A stretch of 64,000 nucleotides of DNA from Malania oleifera (GCF_029873635.1 NC_080423.1:107183988-107247987); one strand, 5' to 3'. Positions 35,548-47,500 are shown, counted from the stretch's first letter. Program-made: numbers and translations. Notes: generated by a model not told the origin, from the sequence alone.

Positions 35548-36700
35548 TCCTATTGATTTAAGAGACACTAATAATCTCTCTTATTGAATAATTTTTGATA
35601 CATACACTCTCCCAAAACATGATGTCATTAAGCCGGTCAAACTATTAGTCAATAGTCAATGACTATCAATATGGCTATATAATATCTATATCCATACGTG
35701 TGTGTGTGTGTGTGTGTGTGCATGTATTAGAAAAAAATGATATACACCAATCCATATAAAAATTAATTATTAAAATCATCTATATTACCCAAGTATAGCC
35801 AAAAAAATCACTAACAATTATCTAAATAAAATTTGTACAACTTTTCTTATTTTTAAAAATATGATTGAATTTCTTGTCATCTTAGTCGGCCAATTATTAT
35901 TTTTTATATATATAAATTACCGTATTAGTAAAACGTTATTTAGTACACATTTATTATCTTTAAATAAGTAAATTATTGTTACTGCATGCATTGAAAACTT
36001 AAAAAATTGCAATTAGTGTGGTAAGTTACTCAAGATATTCTTACTAAGAGTATGCTTGAACTCGTCTTTTTGCCTGTCAACACTTCCTTTTTTTAAAGAA
36101 GGCAAGTATTAAGGTCAACTTCGTAGTGTCTAGGTCAACTTCATGGTTCACGTTATTTTCAGTTCTTAGGCATGTTTATTGCACAACCTGATAATCAATT
36201 TCAATTGAACTTGCTCAAACCAGTCAAATCAAATTTCAAAATTTAGAAATAAATGACATCTTATATTTTAAATTTCTAATGGAAAATGAGAACTTAGAAG
36301 CGAAGTTCAAGATTAAAAACAAAAAAGTAAAAGTGACAATATGTTTTCAGTATTAAATGTCTTTTCTCGTGTTCGTAGAATGTTGGCAATCACCTCAAAA
36401 ATAAAATAGTTAGGAAGACTCTCCAATGACTTTCAAGGGTCTTCTTCAACCTCAAATTATAATTTGTATACAATAATAGGTATTATAACCATAGTCCTCT
36501 CTAATTATAATCACGATGTCTTAAAGAGTGTCACGTACATTTTTTTAATGGTCTTTATACCGGCCTTATTGCTACAGATTAAATGCCTTATTACTACGGA
36601 AATGCCTTAGCAGTAGAGGTTAAATGCCTTTAATGATTTTAGAGACACCAATAATCTCTCTTATTGAATAACCTTCGAGCATAACAAAGCAAAAAGTGAG
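35140..36700. repeat. Non-coding tandem array, unit 2 with a partial internal duplicate
   Basis: Repeats the landmarks of unit 1: ATTATCAATATGATAAT (35228), a (TG)n/(CG)n run (35281-35303), GCACCAATCCATATAAAT (35337), a (TA)n run (35502-35545), and then a second partial series with a (TG)n run (35699-35721) and ACACCAATCCATATAAA (35744). TAAAACGTTATTTAG (35929) and GTCTTAAAGAGTGTCACGTA (36509) follow. No coding sense. Confidence 0.65.
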
Positions 36701-36928
36701 TTTCACATTGAACACCACCACCAACACCAACAATACCACTACACATACATCTCTAACACATCCTTTAGTTTATGTACCATCAATAAATACATATTATTTG
36801 ATTTTCAACAAATTAATTATTGTTTTAAAATGCAGACAGGTGACAAGCTTGATTAAATTATTGGATTGGTCAAACCAGTGAATCAAACTAGTAGTCAATT
36901 CGATCATTATCAACATGGTAATCTAATA

Positions 36929-36969
<41 letters not shown>

Positions 36970-36983
36970 AAAAATAGTAATAC
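36701..36983. repeat. Non-coding tandem array, left part of unit 3
   Basis: Begins like units 1 and 2 (ACCACCACCAACACCAACAA, 36712) and runs through ATTATCAACATGGTAAT and a (TA)n run (36937-36966) to AAAATAGTAATAC at 36983, where the copia LTR starts. The sequence expected next in the unit (ACCAATCCATATAAAT) is found 25 kb away, immediately after the other LTR at 62257. Confidence 0.7.
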
Positions 36984-37372
36984 TGTTAGGACCCTGTGAG
37001 CAACCAGAAAAATTTGGAACACAAATTTACGTGGTTCAGTCAAAATCGACCTACGTCCATGGAGCACACCACAATTCACTAAAAAACCGCCGCTAGAAAG
37101 AAATACAACTTTTTCAGTTTCTCTTTTCCTCACACTCACTTCTTCCTCTCCTCTTTCTTTGTTTCTTCTTAGTACATCTCACAACTTTCCATAGCTCCTT
37201 TAATTATAGGGCTGATAATCAATTACAACTTAAATACAATAAACCAAAAATGGGAGGTTACATTCATCAAGATAAATCAATATAAATGGAGATAAATGAC
37301 ACAACTTGCACAACTTGCAAACCACATCTCCAGCTCATGGCTCTAGTTACGTCTTTTGGCTTGAGCTATACA
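36984..37372 (-). mobile_element. Copia 3' LTR
   Basis: TGTTAGGACCC...GAGCTATACA on the plus strand. It is followed by ATCTCCCACTTGG (37373-37385), which on the minus strand is the polypurine tract CCAAGTGGGAGAT immediately upstream of the LTR. TTAATTATAGGGC (37200-37212) is the minus-strand TATA region. Similar throughout to 61862-62251, with scattered substitutions and small indels. Confidence 0.87.
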
Positions 37373-39218
37373 ATCTCCCACTTGGATACGGAGACGCCTC
37401 CTCAACCAGTATCATGAATAAGATGTGCTCAAAATATGTCTTCAGGTATGAAAACCAACTAAAGTTGAACACAACTTCAACTTCTCTGTAGTCACCACTT
37501 TAATTATCATATCTGCCAGATTTTTACTACCTTGGATTTCTTCAAGTGTCAACATGCCGTCTTCTATCAGAGATCTAACGAAGTGATAACGTAATCCAAT
37601 ATGTTTAGTTTTGGAATGAAATGTGGAGTTCTTTGCTAGATGTATCGCACTCCGACTGTCACTGTACAAAACATTTCAAGCTCCGTTAACAAACTCTGAA
37701 GCCAAATCATCTCTTTACTGGCTTCTGTCACTGCTACATACTCAGCTTCTGTAGTGGATAAAATAACAATCTTCTATATCTGTGACATCCAACTAACAAC
37801 TATTGTGCCAACAGTGTATATATATCCAGTGGTGCTTCTACAATGATCAATTTCACCTGCAAAATCAGCATCTACAAATCCTTAGATTTTTAAATTGCTT
37901 TTGCCGAAACATAGGCACTTATCAATAGTGTCACATAAATATCTCAAAATCCACTTCACTGCTTCCTAGTGTGTCTTCCCTGAATTTTACATTTACCTGC
38001 TGACAGCTCCCACTGCTTGGCCAATATCTGGTATGATACCAACCACAGCATACATTAGATTTCTAACGGCTGAGGCATATGGTACCTTAGTCATGAAGTT
38101 TTTTTCTTCATTTGTCTGGGTAGACTGGTCCTTAGAGAGACGGAAGTGACCTGCCAATGGTGTATTTACAACTTTGGCACTACTCATGTTAAACCTCTAT
38201 AAAACACGACTGATGTACTTTGCCTGAGATAACCGCAACGTTCCTTGTTGCTTATCTCTAGAGATCCACATCCCAAGAATCTGCTTTGCAGGACCCAAGT
38301 CTTTCATATCAAATTCTTCTGACAATTGTTGCTTCAATTTTCTAATCTCTTCAAAATCTGATCTTGCAACTAGCATATCATCAACTTATAACAATCCGTC
38401 GACTTCGTCGACGACATTGAACTTTAGAAGGACTAACGGAAAAAGGGGGGAAGCAACAGGACTTCGTCGACGAATACAGGGGATTCGTCGACGAAGGCTT
38501 AAGAGAATTCGTCGATGAACACAGGGGCTTGTCGACGAGAAAATACCAAGAGAGGTTCTAAGGCAGCCTGAATTTCGTTGACAAATACAGGGTTTCGTCG
38601 ATGAAATTTTTGAAGGACTCGTTGACGAAGAATGAACTCATCGACGAAATCCTCTGTTTTATATATATACGAAAATCCGGATAATTTGGCTTCTTAAAGA
38701 AGCCAACGCACTCTCTCTCTCCCCCCCTTCGACTCACTCTCTCTTCATTTTTGGGCCATTTTTACGCCGGATCAACGATCCGAAGTCACCATGACGCTCC
38801 TGGCGGAGTTCTCTCCAAATCTGTTGGAGTAGATCGTGGGAGAAAGCTAGTTGGAAATCATCCCAGAGTTGAGGTAAGGTTTTTTAAGTCATATTTGGTC
38901 TTGCGCTAGTTATAAGAAATGTTATGCGCATGAAAATACTGAAGTTTAATACTAGAGGTTTTCAGTTTCAGAGTATTGGTCAGGGAACCCCTCAGGTGTT
39001 AAACTTGAATGCTTTTGAGTGAAAACTTTTTACTCAATATTTGGGTTTTTGGTAGTTGAGGAAAATGTTGTATGCTTCGAAATACTAAACTTTAATTCTG
39101 GGATTTTTCATTTTCAGGGTGTTGAGTTAGGAACCCTGCGGGTGCGGGGCAATTTTATTAGGGGCTCTCCAGGGATCAAGTAAGGGGATAAACTAAGCTA
39201 GTACTGTTGTGGAAAATG

Positions 39219-39264
<46 letters not shown>

Positions 39265-40032
39265 TTATATTTTCAAAATATTGTGAAAATGAGCGTATGT
39301 TGAATATGTGGAAAGTCTATTGTGTGGCATGAGTAAAAATGTTGTGAAATACTGTTTTTCTGGGAATGTGGATGATATGGATTTTTATGATGGAAAATCG
39401 GCATACGAACCGAGATTTTTATGTGATTTGCCGGCATACGGGCCGTGCTATGTGGTTTGCCAGCATACGGGCTGTGTTATGTGATTTGCCGGTGTATGGG
39501 TCGTGCTATGTTAAAATGTATAATACCGGCGTACGGGCCGATGATTTCATGATACATGTATATATGTGAAATGATATGATTAATGTGAAAATAAATGATA
39601 TGGGATATTTATGTATCACGATTTCAGTATATGTATATGATATCATAACCTGGTTAGCTTGGTTTAGGCTAATACTTGCACGGTACCGTTGCTAGGTCTC
39701 CATGATCCTTGTGATCATGATATCTGTGTTAACGCCACTGTACAGAGTGGTGTGAGATTGGATGGTTGGTGTGGTTATTTTCGAGAAGTGTGCTGTTATC
39801 GGCCCTAGTGTACGGACCAGTCTGGGTAGACCCATCGGACCTACAGACTAGACTATTGACTTGGCAGTGGTCGGCCAACCATTGTCAGGTCCCGCCTTCG
39901 GGCCACACAACCCAATCATGTGGGGGTAATACATGACAACAACCAGCTAACCTACTAGGATTGTTTTATGATATTATTATTATGATATGAGATGAGATAT
40001 GTTGTGAAAATGCAATATGTTCTGCCATGTTG

Positions 40033-40067
<35 letters not shown>

Positions 40068-43000
40068 TTCCTAGATTTGATGAAACAATACTAAATGTGT
40101 TATATATGATATATGTTAAACACGAATTACTCATGTTGCCACATACTAGCATTAGTTTATTTCCCTTACTGAGAGGTGTCTCACCCCTAAATTTCATTAA
40201 CTTTTCAGGAGCCCTGGATAGGAGAGAGGGAAAAGCCCCGCAGAATTAGTGTTGTTTATCTGCCATCTGCGAAGGGTAAGTTTTGGTAGGGATAGTTAGA
40301 TTTTTGAGGGAATTGTCCCTAGATTTATTTCTGGGATGTATATACTGAGAGTTAGTGGTTGTAGTACTCTGGTATGTATTGGGCACATTATGATGAGATG
40401 TATATACTTTTATACTTTCTGCTGCGTAAGCTTCTACTGTATGTTTTGTTATATCCCTGATACCCACGGGTCCAGGTAGATGGTGACCTATTGAGCGGGA
40501 TTGTGGGATATATAGTATTGATCTTATGATGTTGATAATATATATAAAAAAAAATGTGAAAAATGAGCAGGTTGTGACAAATATAGCTAGTACGATACCT
40601 TTTAAAGTAGCAACAATGGTTGGCATTGCACTTCTGAAAATTGTTCCTCTGCATACAACTATCAAATTTCTTGTACCACTGCCTAAGAGCTTGTTTGAGA
40701 CTATACAAACTCTTTTTCAATTTGCATACAAGATTTTATTTACCTCTTACTGAGAAACCTTCTGACAGTTGCATGTAAATTTCTTCATCAAGATCACCGT
40801 GAAGAAATGTCGTCTTCCCGTCCAATGGCTGAAGATGTAAACCCTTTGAGGCAACAATTCTCAAAACTGATATGATGGTTGTCAGTTTGATAACTGGTGC
40901 AAAAATATCAATATAATCAATTCCTTCCTTCTGTTCGAAACCTTTGACTACTAACCGAGCTTTATACCTCTTGGATCCATCATGCTCTTTTTTGATCCTG
41001 TACACACATTTGTTGTAAAAAGCCTTTTTACCATTGGGCAACTTAACTAGTTCCCATGTTTTTTTGGAGTTAAAAGACTTCATCCCGTCTTTCATTGCAA
41101 GCTCTCACTTACTTGAATCTCCTACCTGACATGCTTCAACATAGCATTCAGGTTCTCCTCCATTTGTAAGAAGTAAATGATTCACATACCTCATGTTTGG
41201 TACACGCTGCCGAGAAGATCTCCTAAGCTCTGGTGCTGGAGTAGGAGGTGGTGGTGCAACAACTTGCTCCACATGTTCCTCTGCCTGAGGATTCTTGGTG
41301 TTCTGTTAACGTGTCCTTACACCTACTAAAACATTATCCACATCTACAAAGGTTGTTTTAGACTCTGTAGATTCTGTTGTGTGTCTATCTTTGTACATCA
41401 TCTTTTCATAAAAAATCACATCTTTGCTTCTGATCATCTTTTTGTTTTCATCATCCCAAATGCGATATCCACATTCATCTCCATCATAATAGATGAAAGT
41501 GCATTTTCAGAATTTCGGATCCAGCTTATTCTTGACATGATCATTGATATGTACGTATGCAACACAATAAAAAAAATTTAAATGTGAAAGTCTTACCTCT
41601 TTATTACTCCAAACTTATTTTTGTAGACTATAGTCCAATGGTACTAATGGACTCCTGTTAATCAAATAAGCTGTTGTGTTGACTTATTTTGTCCAAAACA
41701 TCTTGGGTAAGCCTGACTGCGTACGCATGCTTCTGGTTTTTTTTGTCAATGTTCTGTTCATCCGCTCAGCTACATCATTGTGTTGAGGCGTACCTGGCAT
41801 ATTTATTTCCATTTTGATACCATGCTCATAGCATAATTTCTTGAACTCGATGTCAACATACTCACCACCGTTATCTGTTATCAGCTTCTTGATTTTCAAA
41901 TCAGTTTCGTTTTCTACCATTGCTTTCCAAATTTTAAAAGCATAAAAAACATTAAATTTATATTTGAGGAAGTAAACCTATACCTTCCATGAGTGATCAT
42001 CGATAAATGTGACGAAGTAATGCTCCCCACCTATGGACGAAATGGTTGTTGGTCCCCATACATCTGAATGGACTACTTCTTTGGGGTACTGATGTTTGTC
42101 TGGAAATCGACTCTCTTCTATTTCCTAAATATGTAATACTCACATGTTTCAATCTTCACTGACTGTAAATCACTTAACTTACTCTTTGAGTGCATCAGCC
42201 TGAGTCCTTTCTCACTTAGGTGTCCGAGTCCTTGATGCCATAAGTTGTTATCATTATTTTCTGTAGCAACTGTAGTAGACATGCATGCATTAGGAGTTAC
42301 ATAAAGAGTACCACTTTTCTTATCTCGTGCAATTGTCAATTCACCCTTCGAAATCTTCCATTCATCACCAATGAAAGATGTGTTATATCCTTCATCTGCT
42401 AGTTGATAGATTGACATCAGATTCTTCCTCAGGTCTGGAATATATTTGACATCTCTTAATTTTCATACTGACCCTTTAATATTGATCTTCACTGTCCCCT
42501 TGCCAACAATGTCACAAGGTTAATCATTGCCAATATATACTTTACCGAAATTACCTGATGTATACTCCTCTAGGCAATCTCTATTGTAAGTGGCATGGAA
42601 TGAAGCTCCAGAGTCTAACACCCAAGACTCCTTTTTGCTCTCCAAATAGCAGATCAACATATCATCATTTTCTGAAGCAACATTTGCTTCTATCTTTGCC
42701 CTTGTCTCATATTCTTTCCTCAGACTTTTGCACTGGTTTTTGTAATGACCAGTTTCTCCACAATTCCAGCACTCAATCATTTTTGTACTTTGGGAACCAG
42801 TGTCCCAAGAGCCTCTGGGATTTTTGGATTTAGATCATCTCGGCCTAGATCTGTCGCGGTTGTTTGATCGTTCATGCCTGCTTTCTCTACCTCGACTTTC
42901 CATATTCAAGGCTGAACTTAAGGTGGAACCATGGTTTGACTGCATTCTGATTTCCTCCGTTAAAATCATGTTGACGACCTCATCATATACAAGCTTTGAT

Positions 43001-43525
43001 TTCCTTGCGAAATTGTTGATTGCAGTAACAACACCATTCTAAATTTCCGGCAATTGACTGAGAATCAGTAAGGCACGTATCTCACTATCAAATGTTATCC
43101 CGACTGAGGTGAGTTGATCCAACAACACATTGAAATTATTCAAATGCCTACTAAAACTTTCATCTGTAGACATGCTTATAGTAAATAATATTTTTATAAG
43201 ATGTACCTTGTTAGCGGCTGATGACTGCTCGTACATATTAGAAAGTGCATCCATCAAAGACTTTGAGGATGATATATGTTTGATATTGAATGCCACAGAC
43301 TTTGACAATGTCATTTTGATGGCTCCGAGAGCTTTTCAATCAAGCAACTCCTACTCGTCCTTGTTCATAGATATTGACTTACCCTTCAATGGTAAGTGCA
43401 ACTCCTTTCCAAACAAATAATCTTCAATCTGCATTTTCTAGAAACTAAAATTGTTGGCATTGAACATTTTGATTTTTTAGCTCTTTTCATTTCACATCTC
43501 GATTCGATGATCTAGAGATGTAATT
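37373..43525 (-). pseudogene. Copia gag-pol polyprotein remnant
   Basis: Minus-strand order of domains: gag from about 43470 (NNFSF, stop, KMQIEDYLFGKELHLPLKG), zinc knuckle CWNCGETGHYKNQC (about 42773-42732, CX2CX4HX4C), protease WVLDSGASFHAT, GAG-pre-integrase LWHQGLGHLSEKGLRLM, integrase core ITDNGGEY and AERMNRT, RT TWELVKLPNGKKA through ARLVVKGFEQKEGIDY, VDDMLV next to the nested LTR, then RNase [14 protein letters not shown] and TKHIGLRYHFVRS near the end. Many in-frame stops and frame changes make it non-functional. The domain order (integrase before RT) is that of Ty1/copia. Confidence 0.87.
38395..40579 (+). mobile_element. Solo LTR, family 1, 5'-truncated, inside copia RT
   Basis: Starts inside U3 with TCCGTCGACTTCGTCGACGA and ends GCAGGTTGTGACA (2185 bp). 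It sits between copia RT residues CCYFKRYRTSYI and VDDMLV. The first 100 or so LTR bases and any left target duplication are lost. In order: CGTCGACGA array (38397-38650), TATA run TTTATATATATAC (38658-38670), donor-like GAGGTAAG (38871-38878), exon-like segment 39118-39179 (62 nt), (TA)n (39224-39261), minisatellite of RTACGGGCCGWGMTATGTG units (39400-39545), CACGGTACCGTTGCTA (39680-39695), GAGAGGTGTCTCACCCC (40169-40185), acceptor-like CTTTTCAG (40201-40208). Confidence 0.85.
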
Positions 43526-43960
43526 AGCTCAAATGGATAACACGGTTGGATTCAGAATGGACGAAAACCTTAGAAATGGTTCAAGTCATTCGAAAAACAG
43601 ACCCAAAACGACTCCGAATGGCTCAGTCAAATATCAGGTCAAACCTAGTCAACGTGTTGACGTGGCACTGTGGGGTCTACCCGTTGATGTGGAACTGGGC
43701 CCACTGCTGACATGGCATTGGGGCCCACCTGCTGGCGTGGCGTTGATGTGGCAGGTGACGCGGCGGCTGACTCACTGTTGACGTGGCCAGGTCTAGAACG
43801 TTGTCGGGGTTGGATGCATATTTGGGTTGGGGACCGGGTCTGAGTTTAGGGTGGGTTGCTCGGTCAGATCCTGGGTCGGGTTAAGGTGGTCTGGGTGAGG
43901 AGGACGCATGGCGTGCGTGGGGCGCATGGTGTGACGGGGTGCCACTATTACAGTATTACT
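43526..43960 (-). mobile_element. Copia 5' leader, gag-proximal part
   Basis: GC-rich non-coding stretch upstream of copia gag on the minus strand, with repeated GTTGACGTGGC/GCCACGTCAAC-like motifs (43655-43790) and a GTGCGTGGGGCGCATGG stretch (43913-43929). It matches in style the other leader piece at 61640-61847 (GCGCGTGGGGGCGCGTGGGC). The continuation expected between the two is where the foreign segment lies. The exact left junction, near 43940-43965, cannot be fixed by eye. Confidence 0.55.
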
Positions 43961-44010
43961 GCGTATAAACCAAATTACGAATTCATCGCTGCCATCGACT
44001 GTTAACATCA

Positions 44011-44661
44011 ATGGATAATTTTACCTCTAAGGCGCCGAACCCATTGATCCTTGCCGCCGCCGCCGCCGCCGCCGCCGCCGTCATATTCCTGTCACTCTCA
44101 CCGACCTTTTCTTTCCCAACAGCCGCAGTACCAGTGGCGGCGCGCCCCCTGCCGTCGCGCGGTTCATCCCGCTACCAGTTCATCCGCAATGCCTGCAATC
44201 CCACCGAGAACGCCACCTTCTGCTTCCGCGTCCTCTCGTCCGACCGTCGTACCAAAAATCTCAACGCGACCTCCTAACTCCGGCAATTGACGGCCGTGGC
44301 ACTCGACCTGGGAGCCTCCAACGCCACCAACACCCTCAGGTACCTGACCAATTTCAGCTCGAAGCCCAAGGTAAAGGGCGCCATTGAAATGTGCGTTTCG
44401 TTCTACAAAGTCTCCGCCGCTTCGTTCCGAAGCGCGCTGAGAGAGGTCAACGGTACCACCGTGGTTCGCCGGGGTATGGTGGAGGCGGCGAACTATGACG
44501 CCAGAGTTGCAGGGGATAATATTGTGTACTGCGAGAACAATTTAAGGTCTGTAGGTGGTGTTCAAGATCCGAAGATTCTGATGGGGAATAAGTTTGTTAA
44601 GTATTTTAGTCGTATTGGGTCTGTGCTTACTGAAAAACTTTTGAACACTACTCATGGTTAA
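44011..44661 (+). pseudogene. PMEI/invertase-inhibitor-like gene with one premature stop
   Basis: Intronless reading of 216 codons with a TAA at 44275-44277. Start MDNFTSKAPNPLILAAAAAA, where the poly-Ala in the signal peptide is encoded by GCC repeats (44053-44081). Mature part starts YQFIRNACNPTENATFCFRV, with the first Cys pair of the PMEI fold (C-x8-C), then after the stop LRQLTAVALDLGASNATNTL, a third Cys in EMCVSFYKVSAASF and a fourth in VAGDNIVYCENNL. The family forms a secreted four-helix bundle that inhibits pectin methylesterases or invertases. A TATA-like GTATAAACC (43972-43980) lies about 35 nt upstream, but copia leader sequence begins just beyond it, so the promoter is truncated. 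Apart from the one stop the frame is open. It could be a recent pseudogene, or the stop a sequencing error. Confidence 0.75.
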
Positions 44662-46013
44662 TTTAAGATAAACACGTTTGCGTATGTTGTTAGTTTCTAT
44701 TTGCAGATCTTAAAAACGTGTTTATCTATGTTATCGATTTTTTATTTTTATGATCGATTTTTAGCTGTTTGCTAAAATTTTCGAACAACCTATTGTCAAA
44801 GTTTTAATATTCAGAAATAAATTTTTTTAGTAAATTATTTAATTTATACACTTTAAAACTAAAATAAAAATTAATGATCATAGAATTTAAATATAATTAA
44901 AAGAAAAATATACATAAATTTTAAAAAATAATAATAAAGTTAATTACAAAATGGTTTCATTATTTTTCAATTTTCATGTTCGATAAAAATCTTCTTGTTA
45001 GTAAAATTTCGAAGTAGAACAATTAAATAAAATAATTATAATGAATTTTATTATTATTATAGTAATTTTTTCAATGCATATTATTTGTAATTTTATTGTT
45101 TTCATCATATTTCTATAATATTATTTTATTTAGAGATGAAAATGAGTATTTTTAAATTATATTAATTTTATTAATATTAATCAAATAGGTTACTAATTTT
45201 TAATTTTTAGTTTCTATTTCTACTGCTAGTTTTCATTTCTCTAATTTTAGTCAATGATACCAAACCACTCATTACTTTTGTGTCTTTTCAATCAAGATGC
45301 ATTTATCGAGATATTGAAAATCAATTGTCAAGAAAAATAAGGTTGTTGGTCACATGGGTGTTGTATTTATGTAGGTATAAGCTTTGCTAGTTAGATATAG
45401 GGATTTGGATTCTACTCTTCTATCTAGTTAAGATACCATCCGGAATGTAATTGTTAAAATTTGGAAGAAGAGTGAATCTTATTTGGTAAGATTTGAGTTA
45501 GTGTTAAAAAATTTGACTAAACTATATATCTTCCTATAGTTGATTTAGTAAGAGGTTTATTTAAATGTTTTGTTGAACATGCTTACCCTTAAAAAATATG
45601 AATTTGATGATATCTTACAAAACACTTCTTCTCTCCCACTTCCTATATTACATATATATTTAGTGGTTAGTTAATTATCAAATGACAAAAATGTTAGTTT
45701 ATTATAATATTATATTATAAAAGTTGATTAATAAGAAATGACTTGTATCTCGAAGTTAGATTTTTATTTATTTTAGTCGTGGGCTAAGCCAAAAATACCG
45801 TAAAAGGCTTAAATCTCCTTAAAAAGAGCAAGACATTCATGTATCAGCCTAATTATGAATTGTGTTTATATTTGATTTGTGTTTAAGTTTTTTGTTTTTT
45901 TTTTTTAAATATCTGTGTTATAATCCTAACAATTTTAAGAAGAATTAAAAATATAGAGACTATAGTTGAAAAATCAAATGAAAATGTTAGAGATCTCAAC
46001 AAGCTCTTTCGTT
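44662..46013. other. AT-rich DNA with a segment repeated at 57.3 kb
   Basis: Nothing coding is visible. Sequence at about 45280-45730 is similar in order to 57320-57760, sharing stretches such as GATAAGATTTGA/GGTAAGATTTGA, TTTAGTGGTTAGTTA and CAAATGACAAAAATG. The pair may be decayed LTRs of a plus-strand copia element whose gag relic follows at 46014. Confidence 0.45.
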
Positions 46014-47480
46014 TTAAAGGAGCTCATTTCAAGAGATGGAAATGTAAGGTGCTCTTTTACCTCAATCTTCTCAAGGTTGCCTATATTCTCACCAAGAAAC
46101 ATCCCAACAAAATCAAAATCAACAACATGAATGAAGATTAGTTAGTTAACCTGTGATACCCCATGGATGAAAGACTTAAAAGATTAGATATTACTACCCA
46201 TATCAACAAAGTGTACATTTCTTTTCGGGAGTCTTCTCATAAGAACTTCATGGTTAAGCGTGCTTGACTTAGAGTAATCTTGGGATGGGTGACCTCCTGA
46301 AAAGTTTTCTCAGGAAGTGTGTGAGTGAAGACAAAACATACTGAAAAGAACATGTGTTGGTCTATGGGGTTAGTCATTAGTCCGATAAGGCTCGCCCCCT
46401 ATTGTCTGGTCCAAGTGGAAGAGGAGAGACACAGTGCTCCTTGGCAGACCCAGGTTGGGGCATTACAAATGGTATCAGAGCCAACACATGGCCGAAAGTG
46501 TGATGAGATTCACATCGTCTGGGTTTGGAAATGTGGGTTTGTAACGAAGACTTTGCGTTCTATAAGTGGGGTAGAATGTGATACCTCATGGATGAAAGAC
46601 TTAAAAGATTAGATGTTATTACCCATATCAACAAGGTGTACCTTTCTTTTCGAGAGCCTTCTCATAAGAACTCCATGGTTAGGCGTGCTTGGCTTGGAGT
46701 AATCTTGGGATGGGTGACCTCTTAGGAAGTTTTCTCAGGAAGTGTGTGAGTGAGGACAAAACATACTGAAAAGGACATGTGTTGGTCTATAGGGTTAGTC
46801 ATTAGTCCAATAAGACTTGCCCCCCTATTGTTTGGTCCAGGTGGAGGAAGAGAGACACAGTGCTCCCTGGCAAACCCAAGTTGGGGCGTTACATAACCAC
46901 CATGAAAAGTTGAAACGATGCAAAAGGATGGGTAAAATGTCAATTTTATATTTTAAATTGTCTTGCTGATCATTTTAATGATTATTATGATACTACTTAT
47001 TCCTCTGCGAAAAGAATTTGGAAGATTTTGCAGAATAAGTATGAAATCGAGGAGGTAAGGGCAAAGAAATATGTAGCTAGCTGATTTTTCTACTATGGCG
47101 TGATGGATGAAAAATTGGTTGTAAAGTAAGCACAAGATTTTCAAATAATAGTGACGGAAGTTACATCCGAAGGCATCAAAATTGGAGACAATCTTGTTAT
47201 GGCTGGAATCATTGACAAGTTACATCCATCTTGGAGAGAATTCCAAGAAAGCATGTGCCACCATAAGAAGGATATGTCTTTTGAGATTTTGATAACTCGA
47301 ATCCATGTACTGGAGGAGGCAAGAGGGCAAGATGTCCTTATATAGGAAAGCAATGATAATACTAATAATGGTAGCACCACAAAGATAAATTTAACTGCTT
47401 CCGAACATACTACTTTGCCTAATGATCATTTTCGTAAAAACCCATAACTAAAGTCTAAAAAGAAAAGTATGAAAAAAATA
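46014..47480 (+). pseudogene. Copia-like gag relic, interrupted by Cassandra
   Basis: Plus-strand reading [20 protein letters not shown] then [20 protein letters not shown] before the Cassandra element. After it the trace is degenerate ([15 protein letters not shown] near 47020) until [16 protein letters not shown] and [17 protein letters not shown] (47205-47315). These match the RW...K..FYL and IIDKLPPSW motifs of copia gag proteins. Multiple stops; no protease or pol follows because the Tekay LTR starts at 47501. Confidence 0.6.
46152..46893 (+). mobile_element. Cassandra TRIM retrotransposon, complete
   Basis: LTR 46152-46467, internal 46468-46576, LTR 46577-46893, with a perfect target duplication TAACC (46147-46151 and 46894-46898). 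The primer binding site TGGTATCAGAGCC (46470-46482) matches initiator tRNA-Met, and a purine tract AAGTGGGGTAGAA (46564-46576) precedes the second LTR. Each LTR carries the 3' half of a 5S rRNA-like domain, for example GGTTAAGCGTGCTTG (46251-46265) and GGGATGGGTGACCTCCTG (46282-46299), with the pol III internal control region. This domain defines Cassandra. It encodes no protein and depends on other elements for movement. Confidence 0.92.
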
Positions 47481-47500
47481 ATGGTAGACTATACAAAATT

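Noticed and set aside
38460..38540. CRISPR-like array: short palindromic repeats with regular spacers of similar size
   Set aside because: The repeats are degenerate 10-12-mers, the 'spacers' recur between copies, and they sit in LTR promoters of a plant genome.
46236..46315. 5S rRNA gene
   Set aside because: Only the 3' half matches well, and it lies in both LTRs of a Cassandra element with primer site and target duplication.
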